DNA of 64,000 nt from JAIVJM01 sp963816985 (GTDB lineage Bacteria; Acidobacteriota; Blastocatellia; Pyrinomonadales; Pyrinomonadaceae): NCBI GenBank assembly GCA_963816985.1, contig CAWFMF010000004.1, positions 1,612,001-1,676,000 of the forward strand. Direction: 5' to 3'. The position numbers were made by a program, and so were the translations under genes. Under the pieces are notes generated by a model that saw only the letters and a program-made list of their open reading frames with translations, did not search any database and was not told the DNA's origin. This document shows positions 47,897 to 57,541 of the stretch, in pieces. Numbering within the stretch: the first letter of the stretch is position 1; each line of letters begins with the position of its first letter.

Positions 47897-49687
47897 ATGT
47901 CTGCCGTAGCCGAGGATAAAAAAATCATCGTGGGCGGGAGCTTCCTCATCGAGGAGCGGACGACCCAAGAGGTCTTCACGCCCGAAGACTTCACCGAAGA
48001 GCACCGCATGATCGCCGACACCGCGCGCGAGTTCATGGACAACGAAGTGCGCCCGCGGATGGACGAGATCGAGAAGAGCAAGGACTGGAACGTGACGCGC
48101 GAGTTGCTCCGCAAGGGCGCGGACATCGGCCTCATCGGCGCGACCATCCCCGAAGAGTACGGCGGGCTCGGACTCGACCAGACGACCGGCGCGATCATCG
48201 GCGAGTTCCTCGGACGCGCCGCCTCGTTCGCCACCGCGATGGGCGCGCAGAGCGGCATCGGGCTGCTCCCCATCTTCTACTACGGCACGGAAGAGGCGAA
48301 GAAGAAGTACCTGCCGGGCATCATTTCGGGCGAGCTGGTCACGGCCTACGCTCTGACCGAAGCGGGTTCGGGCTCGGACGCTCTGGCCGCCAAAGCGACC
48401 GCGCGTTTGAGCGAGGACGGCACGCACTACCGTATCAAGGGCGAGAAGATGTGGATCACGAACGGCGGCTTCGCCGACGTGTTCGTCGTCTTCGCCAAGG
48501 TTGACGGCGACAAGTTCACGGGCTTCATCGTCGAGCGGCAGGAGGGCCTGACGAGCGGCGCGGAAGAGCACAAGATGGGCATCAAGGGTTCTTCGACGAC
48601 GGCGCTCGTCCTCTCGGACGTGAAGACGCCGGTCGAAAATCTGTTAGGCGAAGTCGGCAAGGGACACAAGATCGCCTTCAACATCCTCAACATCGGTCGC
48701 TTCAAGCTCGGCGCGATGTGCAACGGCGGGATGAAGCTGATGGCGCACGAGGCCGTCCGCTACGCCAACGAGCGCCACCAGTTCGGCAAGCCCATCTCAA
48801 GCTTCGGCGCGATCAAATCGAAGCTCGCCGAGATGGCCGTCAAGACGTGGGTCGGCGAGGCGATGATTTACCGCACGCTCGGCATGATCGAGGGCGCGAT
48901 TAACGCCAACGCCGACGCCGCCGATCCCGAATCGAAGCTCCGCGCGATTGAGGAGTACGCCGCCGAGTGCTCCATCGTCAAAGTCGCGCTCTCGGAATAC
49001 TGCGACTTCGTGGCCGACGAGATGGTGCAGATTTTCGGCGGCTACGGCTACTCCGCCGACTACCCGGCGGAGAGGGCTTACCGCGACTCGCGCATCAACC
49101 GCATCTTCGAGGGCACGAACGAAATCAACCGGATGCTCGTCCCCGGCATGCTGATGAAGCGCGCGATGGGCGGCCAGCTCGCCCTGCTCCCGGCGGCGCA
49201 GAGCTTGATGGAAGAGGTGCTTTCGCCCTCGATGCCCGGCTTCGACGAGGAGGAGGGCGAGCTGGCCAACGAGATACGGCTCGTGCGCAACGCCAAGAAG
49301 GTCGCGCTCATGGTCTTGGGCACGGCGGCGCAGAAGTACATGACGAAGCTCGCCGACGAGCAGGAGATTTTAATCGGCGTCGCTGACATCGTCATTGACG
49401 TGTACGCGATGGAGTCGGCGGTGCTGCGCGCGCAGAAGCTCGCCGACGCGAAGGGCGCGGAGGTCGCCGGACGTTACCTCGACATGACGCGCGTCTTCTG
49501 CAACGACGCCGTCGAGCGCGTCGAGGCGAGCGCCAAGAACACCCTCGCCGCGATGGCCGAAGGCGACGAGCTGCGCACGCTCCTCGCCGCCCTCCGCCGC
49601 TTCACCAAGAACACGCCCGCGAACACCGTCGCCCCGCGCCGGCGCATCGCGGACGCGATGATTTCGGCGAACAAGTACGTCTACTAA
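47897..49687 (+). CDS. fadE: Acyl-CoA dehydrogenase, FadE type
   Basis: A 596-residue acyl-CoA dehydrogenase of the long form found in fadNAE operons (B. subtilis FadE is about 594). LTEAGSGSDALAAKATA and MWITNGGFADVFVVFA bind FAD and substrate; the catalytic glutamate is expected in YRDSRINRIFEGTNEINRM. A C-terminal extension of about 170 residues follows. It performs the first oxidation of acyl-CoA with an electron-transfer flavoprotein. AAAGGA lies ten bases before ATG 47897. Confidence 0.95.
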   Translation: MSAVAEDKKIIVGGSFLIEERTTQEVFTPEDFTEEHRMIADTAREFMDNEVRPRMDEIEKSKDWNVTRELLRKGADIGLIGATIPEEYGGLGLDQTTGAIIGEFLGRAASFATAMGAQSGIGLLPIFYYGTEEAKKKYLPGIISGELVTAYALTEAGSGSDALAAKATARLSEDGTHYRIKGEKMWITNGGFADVFVVFAKVDGDKFTGFIVERQEGLTSGAEEHKMGIKGSSTTALVLSDVKTPVENLLGEVGKGHKIAFNILNIGRFKLGAMCNGGMKLMAHEAVRYANERHQFGKPISSFGAIKSKLAEMAVKTWVGEAMIYRTLGMIEGAINANADAADPESKLRAIEEYAAECSIVKVALSEYCDFVADEMVQIFGGYGYSADYPAERAYRDSRINRIFEGTNEINRMLVPGMLMKRAMGGQLALLPAAQSLMEEVLSPSMPGFDEEEGELANEIRLVRNAKKVALMVLGTAAQKYMTKLADEQEILIGVADIVIDVYAMESAVLRAQKLADAKGAEVAGRYLDMTRVFCNDAVERVEASAKNTLAAMAEGDELRTLLAALRRFTKNTPANTVAPRRRIADAMISANKYVY

Positions 49688-49712
49688 GGGTGAGTAGTAA
49701 GCGTTGAGCGGT

Positions 49713-49757
49713 GAGCAGTTTGCTTTGAGTTTTCAAGAGACTTGAAGCAAACTGCTC
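49713..49757. repeat. Heptamer inverted repeat, short (GAGCAGTTTGCTT)
   Basis: 13-bp arms (49713-49725 with 49745-49757) after tandem words GTGAGTA, GTAAGCG, TTGAGCG, GTGAGCA. A more decayed member of the same class. Confidence 0.6.
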
Positions 49758-49793
49758 GCGGCTTTTCCGCCCACGGTTTTCTGCCTTCAGCTT

Positions 49794-50747
49794 ATGAAAA
49801 TCATTCCCATCTCGGTGCCGACGCCTTTCTACGTGGGGCCGGTCAACGTCTATCTCATCAAGGAAGAGCCCCTGACTTTGATTGACACGGGGCCGAAGAC
49901 GAGGGAGGCGCTTGAAGCTCTGAAGGAAGGCTTGCGGCGCGAGCGCGTGCGCGTCTCGGACATCAAGCGCATCGTGCTGACGCACGCGCACGAAGATCAC
50001 TGCGGGCTCGCGAAGCAGTTGCGCGACGAGGCGAAGGACGCCCAAGTGTTCGTCCACGGTTGGGAGACGGGCCACCGCGCCGGGCGTCTGGAGTACGACG
50101 AGCACCGAGTCCTTCTGGAGCGCGCGGGCGTGCCGCCGGAAGACATCACGGCGCTGCGAAGGATGTACGAGGGCGTGAGGCAGTACGCCGACGCGCTCGA
50201 AGACCACGAGCACGCCGAGCTTGAGGACGAAGACGAGCTGAAGTTCGAGCGGGGCGCTCTGCGCGTCGTCCACACGCCGGGCCACACGCCGGGCTCGTGC
50301 TCGTTCCTGCGCGAAGCCGACCGCACCATCATCGCGGGCGACTGCGTCTTGAAGCGCATCACGCCGAACCCCGTGCTCTCGCCCGACCCCGTTGACCCGA
50401 CGCGCCGCTTCCACTCGCTCGCCGAGTATTTAGTGAGCCTCGCGCGCCTGCGTGCGCTCTCGCCGACGCTCGTCCACGGCGGCCACGGCGATGTCGTCAA
50501 CGACTACGAAGAACTCTTCCAGCGTTACCTGCGCGCCATCAACGAGCGGCAGGCGGAGGTCATCCGCCTCCTCCCCAAGTCGGGCGCGACCGCGTGGGAC
50601 ATCTCGCGCGAGATGTTCCCCGGCACCGACGATGTGCACCGCTTCCTCGCCGTCTCCGAGGCGGTCGCCCACCTCGACCTCGCCCACTCCGAAAACAAGA
50701 TCGCCGTCGAACTCAGCGACGGGCGCGAAATCTACCGCAAAAAGTAA
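49794..50747 (+). CDS. MBL-fold metallo-hydrolase
   Basis: A 317-residue metallo-beta-lactamase-fold hydrolase. HAHEDH is in IVLTHAHEDHCGLA, the third metal ligand in HTPGHTPGSC, and VHGGHGDVV supplies the last His. Residues about 250-317 form a winged-helix-like C-terminal domain (TAWDISREMFPG), as in LACTB2-type proteins. It lies directly after fadE on the same strand and might hydrolyse a thioester or other metabolite; the substrate is unknown. Confidence 0.85.
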   Translation: MKIIPISVPTPFYVGPVNVYLIKEEPLTLIDTGPKTREALEALKEGLRRERVRVSDIKRIVLTHAHEDHCGLAKQLRDEAKDAQVFVHGWETGHRAGRLEYDEHRVLLERAGVPPEDITALRRMYEGVRQYADALEDHEHAELEDEDELKFERGALRVVHTPGHTPGSCSFLREADRTIIAGDCVLKRITPNPVLSPDPVDPTRRFHSLAEYLVSLARLRALSPTLVHGGHGDVVNDYEELFQRYLRAINERQAEVIRLLPKSGATAWDISREMFPGTDDVHRFLAVSEAVAHLDLAHSENKIAVELSDGREIYRKK

Positions 50748-50798
50748 CGGGCCGCGCATCGACGCGCGGCCCGACATTCACACCCGATTGTAGAACTC

Positions 50799-52742
50799 TT
50801 AGAGCGGCGGGAGTATTTTGCGGAGTTCAGAGGCCATCGCTTGCAGCCGCTTCATCCCGTCGGACGGGAAGGCGGCGGGCCACCATGTCATGTAGCGTTC
50901 TAACTGCCGGGTGGTGGACTCCTTCTCGAACGCAGAGCCCTTCTCGGCGAGTTCGTTGAGATAAGTCTTTGCGGTCTCTAAGGCTCCCTGCTCGGTCGCC
51001 TCGGACATTCCGGGCGGCAGTGTGAGGGGCCGAAGGAGGTGCATCTCCGCCATCGTGCCGAGCGCCCACATGCGCTGCTTGGGGTCGTTCAAGTCCTTCT
51101 TGGCCGAGTACTCGACCACAGCCCAACGCTGCAACTCTTCGACCAGAGTCCCCTTCAGGACGGCGGTGAGCGAGAGGTACTGGCAGCCCGTCCAGTGGTG
51201 GGCGAGGAATTCGTCGTGACCCCTCCCGTACCACTGTCGGGCCTCCTCCACGGCCAGGACGGATTGCGCCCGCAACCCGTCCGCCTGCTCCGGCCTGTGC
51301 GGCACGAGACGGTACAAGTGCTCGGCCTTGCGCTTGTAGGCGCTGCCCAGCAGCCCTAAGTGTTCGGGGTACAACACGGGGTCTTTCGCCTGCCCCGAGT
51401 CCTGCGGGATGAACCCCTCCGGCGGCAGCCCCAAGAGTTCCTTGAGGTCTTTAATCGCCTTGTCGAGTCGCGTCTCGACTTCGCCCAACGTCTTCTCGGT
51501 CTTCGCGCCGTGCTTCAGTACGTGGTCAGTCCAGGCGTTGGCGGTCTTCATGGATTCGAGCACGACGGCGAGCTCGACGGCGGCCAACTGGTGCTCCAGG
51601 TCTTCGGGGAAGCGGGCGTAGGCGACGAGGCTCGCCCAGTCGTGCGCGGACGGGTCGAAGCGGTGCAGGGCTTCGCGCGCGTGGGAGAGGGCGGTGCGCG
51701 GGTCCTCGCCGCAAAAGAGGCGCGGGTAGAATTCGCCCACGAGTTCGACCGAGCCCTTCTGCGTCAGTGGGAACTGCGAGCCGAGGACGTAAGGGATGCT
51801 GCAATTGTGGAGGGCGTGGGCGAGGCTCGCGCCGGGGAGGATGGGCGTGCCGTCGTTGCTGCTGTCGCAGGCGGAGACCGTCACGACCGCCGGGCGGGGC
51901 ACTTCGGAGCCTTCGGGAGCCAGCGCGCTCGCCAGAGCCGTCCCGTCCACGGCCTCCATCTCTTTGGTCGAGCCCTGCTTGCACAGGGCCAGAGCGAAAT
52001 GCCTGCCGTCGTCGTCGAGGATGTCGGTTCCGTGGGCGAGGATGTGGACGTGCGTGTACGGCTTTTTCTTAATCTCCTCCCGAATATCGTCGAGGCTGGC
52101 GTTGGCCAACTCGCAGAACCACGGCGCGCTGTTGGGCACGGGCTCGGCGTTGTCGGCGAGGGGCCGCATCCACGGCCTGAGGATTTCGAGGAGCTTGTCC
52201 CTGTGGCCGTCGTGCGGGACCGGCCTCCCCGGACTGGCCCACGCGAAGAGGACGCGGGGGATGGTCGGCCAGACGTAACCTCGATTGGCGGTCTGCCGAA
52301 TCTCCCGCGTGATGGTCGTGCGGCGCTCCGGGTTCAGGAGGAGCGGCTTGTCGCCCTCGCCCTTGAGCCCTTTGGGCGTGAGGGAGAACTCGAAGGGCAA
52401 GAGCCCCAACTCGCGCGGCATGATGATGAGGCGAAGGTGGAGCCAGCCGTCCCCCTTCGCCTCAGCGGGGAGCATGGGAATCCCCTCGAAGATTCCCCTC
52501 ACGACCTTTTCGAGCGCCGTCCTCGCGGCCTCGACGGCGGCCTTGTCCTGATTCCCATACCGGAGTTGCTTGACGTAATCGTTGAACTCCTTCTGGATGA
52601 GGCTCACGGTGAAATTGCTCGGCGGGTGAGAGCCGCAGAGCGCCAGGTACTTCTCGTCGGGCGACAGCACGTGGTTGTAGTCCATGCCGGTTCGCAAGAG
52701 CTCGATTTCGAGCGAGCGCGCCGCCGTCGTGTCCTTCGACAT
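50799..52742 (-). CDS. CHAT domain (caspase-like) protease
   Basis: A 647-residue protein. The CHAT domain spans about 90-395; the catalytic dyad is H237 in HVHILAHGTD and C292 in VTVSACDSSND. The C-terminal 250 residues are helical, probably a degenerate TPR or partner-binding region. CHAT proteases are peptidases related to separase and caspases and often cut a neighbouring effector. It lies 43 bases downstream of the small beta-rich protein gene in the same operon. Confidence 0.85.
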   Translation of the reverse strand: MSKDTTAARSLEIELLRTGMDYNHVLSPDEKYLALCGSHPPSNFTVSLIQKEFNDYVKQLRYGNQDKAAVEAARTALEKVVRGIFEGIPMLPAEAKGDGWLHLRLIIMPRELGLLPFEFSLTPKGLKGEGDKPLLLNPERRTTITREIRQTANRGYVWPTIPRVLFAWASPGRPVPHDGHRDKLLEILRPWMRPLADNAEPVPNSAPWFCELANASLDDIREEIKKKPYTHVHILAHGTDILDDDGRHFALALCKQGSTKEMEAVDGTALASALAPEGSEVPRPAVVTVSACDSSNDGTPILPGASLAHALHNCSIPYVLGSQFPLTQKGSVELVGEFYPRLFCGEDPRTALSHAREALHRFDPSAHDWASLVAYARFPEDLEHQLAAVELAVVLESMKTANAWTDHVLKHGAKTEKTLGEVETRLDKAIKDLKELLGLPPEGFIPQDSGQAKDPVLYPEHLGLLGSAYKRKAEHLYRLVPHRPEQADGLRAQSVLAVEEARQWYGRGHDEFLAHHWTGCQYLSLTAVLKGTLVEELQRWAVVEYSAKKDLNDPKQRMWALGTMAEMHLLRPLTLPPGMSEATEQGALETAKTYLNELAEKGSAFEKESTTRQLERYMTWWPAAFPSDGMKRLQAMASELRKILPPL

Positions 52743-52785
52743 GTCTCTAAATCTCCGTGAGGGCCGCCGGGCGCGGCTGTGAGGG

Positions 52786-53508
52786 TTATACGTCGTCCTG
52801 CGGGGAGGTCTCCCAGTCGTCGTGAAATTCGGCCTCGGCCTCCGCCGCGCTGTCGAGGATGTCCACGCCGCCGGTCAGCCAGCGGAGTTTGAAGAGGCCG
52901 AGCGCGATGATGCCGGCCTTGCCGATCAGCTTCAGGCCCAACTCCCGGCTGACGTTGACGCCGATGCTCGCCGACACGTCGCCGAGTTGCAGTTGCTTGA
53001 GGGCCTTGGCGTCCCCGCTGAAGTCCACCGCCGTGCCGTCGGCGATGGTGGAGAGGATGGCGGCGTTCTGCGCGTTGTAAGTCTGCCACACGATGCGCCA
53101 CTTGCTCTCCCAGTCGCTGCGCGCCTGCAACTGCGACACGACCTTGTTGAGGTTCTCGATGGCCTTGACGTTGATGTTCGCGGCCTTGACGAGAAAGGAA
53201 CTCGACTTGTTGAACTTGTAGCTCACCTTGACGCCTATCGCGCCTTCCGGGATGACATCAACCTGCGCCCCGGCGACGGTGCTGATGACGGTCGTGTCCG
53301 ACGAGACGAAGTCGAGGCTCACGTCCGGCCCCGCGCCCTCCTGAAACGTAATGCCGAAATCGTCTTGAATGTTTCCCATCTTATTGAACACGCCGTCGGC
53401 GATTATCCCGTAGTCGCCGAGCTTGTAGTTGTTCGAGATTGGCAGCCAGGCGGCGTGCGCGTGGAGGTGCTTTTGGATGATGTCGTTGAACTTACTGGGG
53501 ACTCCCAT
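52786..53508 (-). CDS. Beta-rich protein of unknown fold, CHAT partner
   Basis: A 240-residue protein: LGDYGIIADGVFNKMGNI near the N-terminus, a run of strands (VSLDFVSSDTTVISTVAGA, GVKVSYKF), two helices (SSFLVKAANINVKAIENLNK; DWESKWRIVWQTYN), then glycine-rich strands ending GKAGIIALGLFKLRWL. The last 25 residues are acidic and probably flexible (EAEAEFHDDW). Not a named family I can cite; I recall similar LGDYG proteins next to proteases. Size, amphipathic strands and an exposed tail would suit a pore-former released by CHAT cleavage, but that is inference. AAGGAG precedes ATG 53508. Confidence 0.65.
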   Translation of the reverse strand: MGVPSKFNDIIQKHLHAHAAWLPISNNYKLGDYGIIADGVFNKMGNIQDDFGITFQEGAGPDVSLDFVSSDTTVISTVAGAQVDVIPEGAIGVKVSYKFNKSSSFLVKAANINVKAIENLNKVVSQLQARSDWESKWRIVWQTYNAQNAAILSTIADGTAVDFSGDAKALKQLQLGDVSASIGVNVSRELGLKLIGKAGIIALGLFKLRWLTGGVDILDSAAEAEAEFHDDWETSPQDDV

Positions 53509-53669
53509 GAGGTCTCCTTTATCGTTGAGGGTTGATGGTCGAACTATCGAATGCCCCGCCGCGAGACTTCAGCGGAGAGGGACTGGCGGCGCGTGTCGGA
53601 TAGGCTTTGTCTGTCGCCGGTACTTCGCGAGAGAGCGTGAGACCGATGGGATTGCAATCGGCGCGGTAG

Positions 53670-53698
53670 AAGATATTGCTGGACTGTCCCGGTGTCAA
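53670..53698 (-). promoter_or_regulatory. Consensus promoter of the CHAT operon
   Basis: On the minus strand TTGACA (53693-53698), a 17-base spacer and TATCTT (53670-53675). The leader is about 155 bases. Confidence 0.7.
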
Positions 53699-53977
53699 TA
53701 GTCGAGTTTCGTCTCCGGGCGAATGAAAGCGATGGGTCAATTTCACATCTGACCTATCCTTACTCCCTTTCGGTCTACGCCGAGCTTACCCGTGTCGCCG
53801 CCGTCTACCGTTTATGATGTTCCGGCGCGAGACGTTTCATGGATTATCCGTGGGCACGGAAAGAATTCACCCCGCCACCCCGAACTGACCCACTACCCGA
53901 AAGAACGCTTCGGCCCCTCAAGACCTCATCCGCGAGACGTAAGACTGGAACGACGACGGCCCGCGATGCCGCCGCCC
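53699..53977. other. Intergenic stretch upstream of the CHAT operon
   Basis: Together with 53509-53669 this makes a 470-base gap. Beyond the promoter I see no gene, hairpin or repeat; the base composition is lower in GC than the flanks. Confidence 0.5.
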
Positions 53978-55645
53978 TCAACGGCGTGAGACGAGCACGA
54001 GGAAGGCGCGTTGGCCCTGCGCGCCCGTCTCGAAGATTCTCTCCACGCGGTAGCCGCGCTCCTTCATTAACTTCAAAGGCTGGCGTCCTTCGTCCCACGC
54101 CGTGTCGCGGAAGGCTATCCAGATGCGCTCGCCTTCGAGGGCGTCGGCGTTGCCGACTCGCACTCCGTCGAAGCCGCGCGGCAGGAAGTATGCGGGGTCT
54201 TCTACGAGGCCGGGCACGCCTTTCACGACCGAGACGCGGAAGCGACCGCGCTCGCCGCCGAGTGCGAACCAGAGGTGGTAGGCGACGAGGTCTTCAAAGG
54301 CATAAACGTCGGCGGGTGAGCCCGCGCCTTCTTCCTCGGAGCGCGCGAGCGGCGCGGCCAGACTCTCCCACGCGCACCAGACGTGCGTCCCCTCGCGGCG
54401 CACGAGCGTCAGCACACCCGCGAAGAAGTACCAAGAGCAGAGGAGTGCGAGGAGCGAGCCCTTCAACCACTTCGGGCGCACGCGCCAGACGGCGACGGAG
54501 GCCGCCATCATGTACGGCGCGGCGGCGATGATGAGGTGGCGCGTCCCCCAGACCGAATGCGGCAGCGCGTAGCTCAAGATGAAGGCGAGCGCGGGGGGGA
54601 TGAAGGAGAAGAAGAGGAGGAAGTGCGTCGGCGAGAAGCCGTCGCTTCGTGAAGAGTCTTCGCGCGGCGGCTCGCCGTCTCTCGTCATTAACGCGTCGTT
54701 CGCGGCGTCGCCGCCTTTCCTCATCAACTCACGCAGGGCGAGGAGGAGGACGGGAAGGCCGAGCAGGAGGAGTCCGGCGAATGCGCCCCCGCGCGCGTAG
54801 AGCGGCTCGTGGGAGCTTTGGCGGAAGTAGAAGGGCTCGTGGAGGAGCGCGAAGAACTGCGCGAACTCCAAAGGAAGCGGGCGTTTGATCCAGCCGATGT
54901 TCTGCGCGAGCCCGCCGCCCGCGTCCGTCGCCGCCGCCGCGCACGCGTAGGCCCACGGCGCGAAGCAGACGACGAGCGCCGCCGCGCTCAGGAGGAAGCC
55001 TTTGAGCCTGCGCCGGTCTTTGAGGATGAGGAAGGCGGCCTCCGACGCGACGACGAGCCAGCCGTAGTAGTGCGTGTAGACGAGCAGGAGGTTACAGACC
55101 GTGAGCGCGAGCAGGAGGAGTTTGCGCGGCGCGTCATCACCTTTGAGAAATTTGACGAAGAGCCAGAGCGAGCCGAGCGTGAAGAAGAGCAGCAGGCCGT
55201 ACATCCGCACCTCCTGCGCGTACTTGATGAGGTAGCCGTTCGCGGCGAAGAGGAGCAACGAGAGGTTCGTCTGCGCCGGGGTCAAGCGCAACTCGCGCGC
55301 GAGCAGGAGGAAGGGCACGAGGCACGCGACCGCCGCGAGCAGAGGGAAGAGCCGAAGCCACAGGAGCGACTCGCCGCCCGCCGCGACCCAGAGTTTGAGG
55401 AGCGCGTAGAAGAGCGGCGGGTGGATGAGGTCGGCGGCGACGAACGTCCAGAGGTCGCCCCACGTGTGGCGCGCGGCGTGGACGCCGAAGATTTCGTCGA
55501 ACCAGAGGCACGAAGCCGTGAGACGCCACCACCGTGCGGCGACGTACAGCAAGACGAGCAGCGCGGCGATGGCGAGATGGAGGCGCTTGAAGGAACTGCC
55601 CTCTTGCTTCAACTCTTCCGGTCGTTGCGAATCTGTTTCCGTCAT
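53978..55645 (-). CDS. Glycosyltransferase family 39-type membrane protein
   Basis: A 555-residue polytopic protein of the ArnT/PMT (GT39, PMT_2) group. The first extracytoplasmic loop has the acidic LWFDEIFGVHAARHTW motif (D and E near residues 50-53), followed by about ten helices and a soluble C-terminal domain of about 130 residues. It would move a sugar from a polyprenyl-phosphate donor to lipid or protein on the outer face of the inner membrane. Confidence 0.85.
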   Translation of the reverse strand: MTETDSQRPEELKQEGSSFKRLHLAIAALLVLLYVAARWWRLTASCLWFDEIFGVHAARHTWGDLWTFVAADLIHPPLFYALLKLWVAAGGESLLWLRLFPLLAAVACLVPFLLLARELRLTPAQTNLSLLLFAANGYLIKYAQEVRMYGLLLFFTLGSLWLFVKFLKGDDAPRKLLLLALTVCNLLLVYTHYYGWLVVASEAAFLILKDRRRLKGFLLSAAALVVCFAPWAYACAAAATDAGGGLAQNIGWIKRPLPLEFAQFFALLHEPFYFRQSSHEPLYARGGAFAGLLLLGLPVLLLALRELMRKGGDAANDALMTRDGEPPREDSSRSDGFSPTHFLLFFSFIPPALAFILSYALPHSVWGTRHLIIAAAPYMMAASVAVWRVRPKWLKGSLLALLCSWYFFAGVLTLVRREGTHVWCAWESLAAPLARSEEEGAGSPADVYAFEDLVAYHLWFALGGERGRFRVSVVKGVPGLVEDPAYFLPRGFDGVRVGNADALEGERIWIAFRDTAWDEGRQPLKLMKERGYRVERIFETGAQGQRAFLVLVSRR

Positions 55646-55708
55646 TCGTCGAGGCCGTGGTACGCGGTCGAGGTTGTCGAGCGTGTCGCCGAGAGGCTTC
55701 CGAAAGTC

Positions 55709-55900
55709 TTAGAGCCTGTGCGGCGACTGCTCCCATTCCTCCCGCGTGATGCCGTACATGTGGATGTCGAAGTGCCGACCGGCGGAGAAGCCCGTCCGGC
55801 GCAGCGTCCCTTCGCGTTGGAAGCCGAGCCGCTTGTGCAGAGCGATTGAGGCGTCGTTGTCGGCGTGGACGCCGACGGTTTGCCCCTGCCAGAAGTTCAT
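55709..55900 (-). pseudogene. C-terminal fragment of a RimJ/RimL-type acetyltransferase
   Basis: Only the last 63 codons remain: GVHADNDASIALHKRLGFQREGTLRRTGF is the end of a GNAT domain. The acetyl-CoA loop and everything before it are missing. The G-rich inverted repeat copy 3 starts 52 bases upstream of the fragment, so the break may relate to its insertion. Confidence 0.75.
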
Positions 55901-55951
55901 GGAGTTCTCACCGGGTAAGGACTCATTTCAAAACTTCAACGTCGAAAGTGT

Positions 55952-56024
55952 CTGTAGGGGCAGGGCTTGTCCCTGCCCGTGTGGTTGCGAAAGACACGGG
56001 CAGGGACAAGCCCTGCCCCTACAG
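55952..56024. repeat. Dispersed inverted repeat, GTAGGGGCAGGG family, copy 3
   Basis: Perfect 31-bp arms (55952-55982 with 55994-56024) and an 11-base loop; the longest of the three copies. It lies just past the stop codon of the serine hydrolase (minus strand) and could terminate it. Confidence 0.9.
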
Positions 56025-56038
56025 TTTTACAACGTATC

Positions 56039-57439
56039 TTACTCCTCTTCCTCGACGTTTATCTCGGCGACCTTCCCATCTTCGTTGAGCGCGAAGCGGA
56101 CGAGGATGAGGCGCGGGCCGACGGCGGCCTTGTAGCGCAGGGCGCGCGTCTTGGCCGGGGCTGTCGTGTCCGTCTCGACGAAGGCGAACGAACTGAGCGG
56201 GCCGTAGGCGGCGAGTTGCTGCCAGTTGGATTTCGCGACGACGGTCGAAAGCGCGCTCAGGCGTTCGGGCGTGAAGGCGTCGGGCGAGGTGCGTCCCGCG
56301 AGGAGTTCGCGCAGAGTAGTTTCGAGCCGCCGCGTGGTCTCGGCGTCGGGGTCTGCGCGCGCGGCGAGCGACTTCAGGGAGAGCGCCGGGAGGTAGAGCT
56401 TGGCGACGCCCTGATTGATGCGCCCGGCGAGGCCGATGGTTCCGAGGTTGCAGAGGACGATGACGGTCAGGCGCTCTTCGCGGTAACGAGCGATGGAGGC
56501 GGCGAACCCGGCGGTCTGCCCGTTGTGCCGGACGCGTCGGACGCCGCGCACGTTCTCGACGTACCAGCCGAGGCCGTAAGGATGCTCGCGCCCGTCGTTG
56601 AAGCGCGTCGGCGTCCAGATTCTTTCGAGGCTCGAACGCTTCAGCAGACGCTCGCCCGCGAGCGCCGCGTCCCATTTCACGAGGTCGCGGACGGTCGAGA
56701 CGATTGCGCCCGCCGAGAAGACATCCGTCAAATCGGAGTCGCGCCCGACGAGCGCGCCGCCCTCCCACTCGTAGCCGCTCGCGCGGTTTTTCAGGACGTT
56801 GCGCGGGTCGCGGTCGTTGGTCGCCGTCATGCCGAGCGGCTGGAAGATGCGCTCGCGGACGAACTGCCAGTAAGTCTTGCCGGAGACTGACTCGACGATG
56901 TGGCCGAGGAGGTTGTAGTTCGTGTTGCCGTAGCTGTGCGCGTCGCCGGGCGCGAAGGCGAGCGGGTGCGTGCCGATGCGCTTGATGAACTCTTCGCGCT
57001 TGAGTCGCTCGGTCAACTCGAAGCCCGCGAGGCCCGTGTAATTCTTGATGCCGGAAGTGTGCGTCAAAAGGTGTCGAACGGTGACGGCGCTCCACGCGTC
57101 GGGCGTGCCCGGCAGGTGCTTGCTGATTCGGTCGTCGAGCGAGAGCTTGCCCTCTTCGACTAAGAGCATGACGGCGGCGGCTGTTATCTGCTTCGAGACC
57201 GAGCCGATCTCGAAGACCGTCTCCGGCGTGACGGGGGCGTTCAGCTCGACGCTCGCCAGCCCGTAGCCGCGCTCCTTGATGACCTTGCCGTCCTTCACGA
57301 CCGTCAGGGCGAGGCCGGGGACGTGCCGCAGACGCATCTCTTCGAGGACGTAATCGTCCACACGGTCGGCGCGCGCCGCCGTGACGAAGAGGCAGGCGAG
57401 CAGGGCGAGGGCGGCGAGAAAGTTTCGTCGGAGTTTCAT
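56039..57439 (-). CDS. Secreted beta-lactamase-fold serine hydrolase
   Basis: A 466-residue protein with a signal peptide (FLAALALLACLFVTAARA). Class C-type motifs are S80-V-S-K83, YGNTNYN (YxN) and VRHNGQ (HxG). A C-terminal domain of about 115 residues (from about 350) follows, as in proteins with a lipocalin-like tail. It probably acts on a peptide or ester substrate in the periplasm; resistance to beta-lactams is not implied. Start ATG 57439. Confidence 0.9.
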   Translation of the reverse strand: MKLRRNFLAALALLACLFVTAARADRVDDYVLEEMRLRHVPGLALTVVKDGKVIKERGYGLASVELNAPVTPETVFEIGSVSKQITAAAVMLLVEEGKLSLDDRISKHLPGTPDAWSAVTVRHLLTHTSGIKNYTGLAGFELTERLKREEFIKRIGTHPLAFAPGDAHSYGNTNYNLLGHIVESVSGKTYWQFVRERIFQPLGMTATNDRDPRNVLKNRASGYEWEGGALVGRDSDLTDVFSAGAIVSTVRDLVKWDAALAGERLLKRSSLERIWTPTRFNDGREHPYGLGWYVENVRGVRRVRHNGQTAGFAASIARYREERLTVIVLCNLGTIGLAGRINQGVAKLYLPALSLKSLAARADPDAETTRRLETTLRELLAGRTSPDAFTPERLSALSTVVAKSNWQQLAAYGPLSSFAFVETDTTAPAKTRALRYKAAVGPRLILVRFALNEDGKVAEINVEEEE

Positions 57440-57461
57440 CGGGGATTCAGGAAGAAAAGTC

Positions 57462-57538
57462 AGAAGTCAGAACGCTGAACGATGAACGAAAAGCATCTGT
57501 TTGTCTTTCAGTTCATCGTTCAGCGTTCTGACTTCTGC
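57462..57538. repeat. Heptamer inverted repeat (AGTCAGA/ACGATGA family)
   Basis: Perfect 26-bp arms (57462-57487 with 57513-57538). Words AGTCAGA, ACGCTGA and ACGATGA keep the 7-bp period. Confidence 0.8.
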
Positions 57539-57541
57539 GTT

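Noticed and set aside
51360..52760. A 466-codon plus-strand frame opposite the CHAT gene
   Set aside because: Mirror frame of a gene with clear catalytic residues; low-complexity composition.
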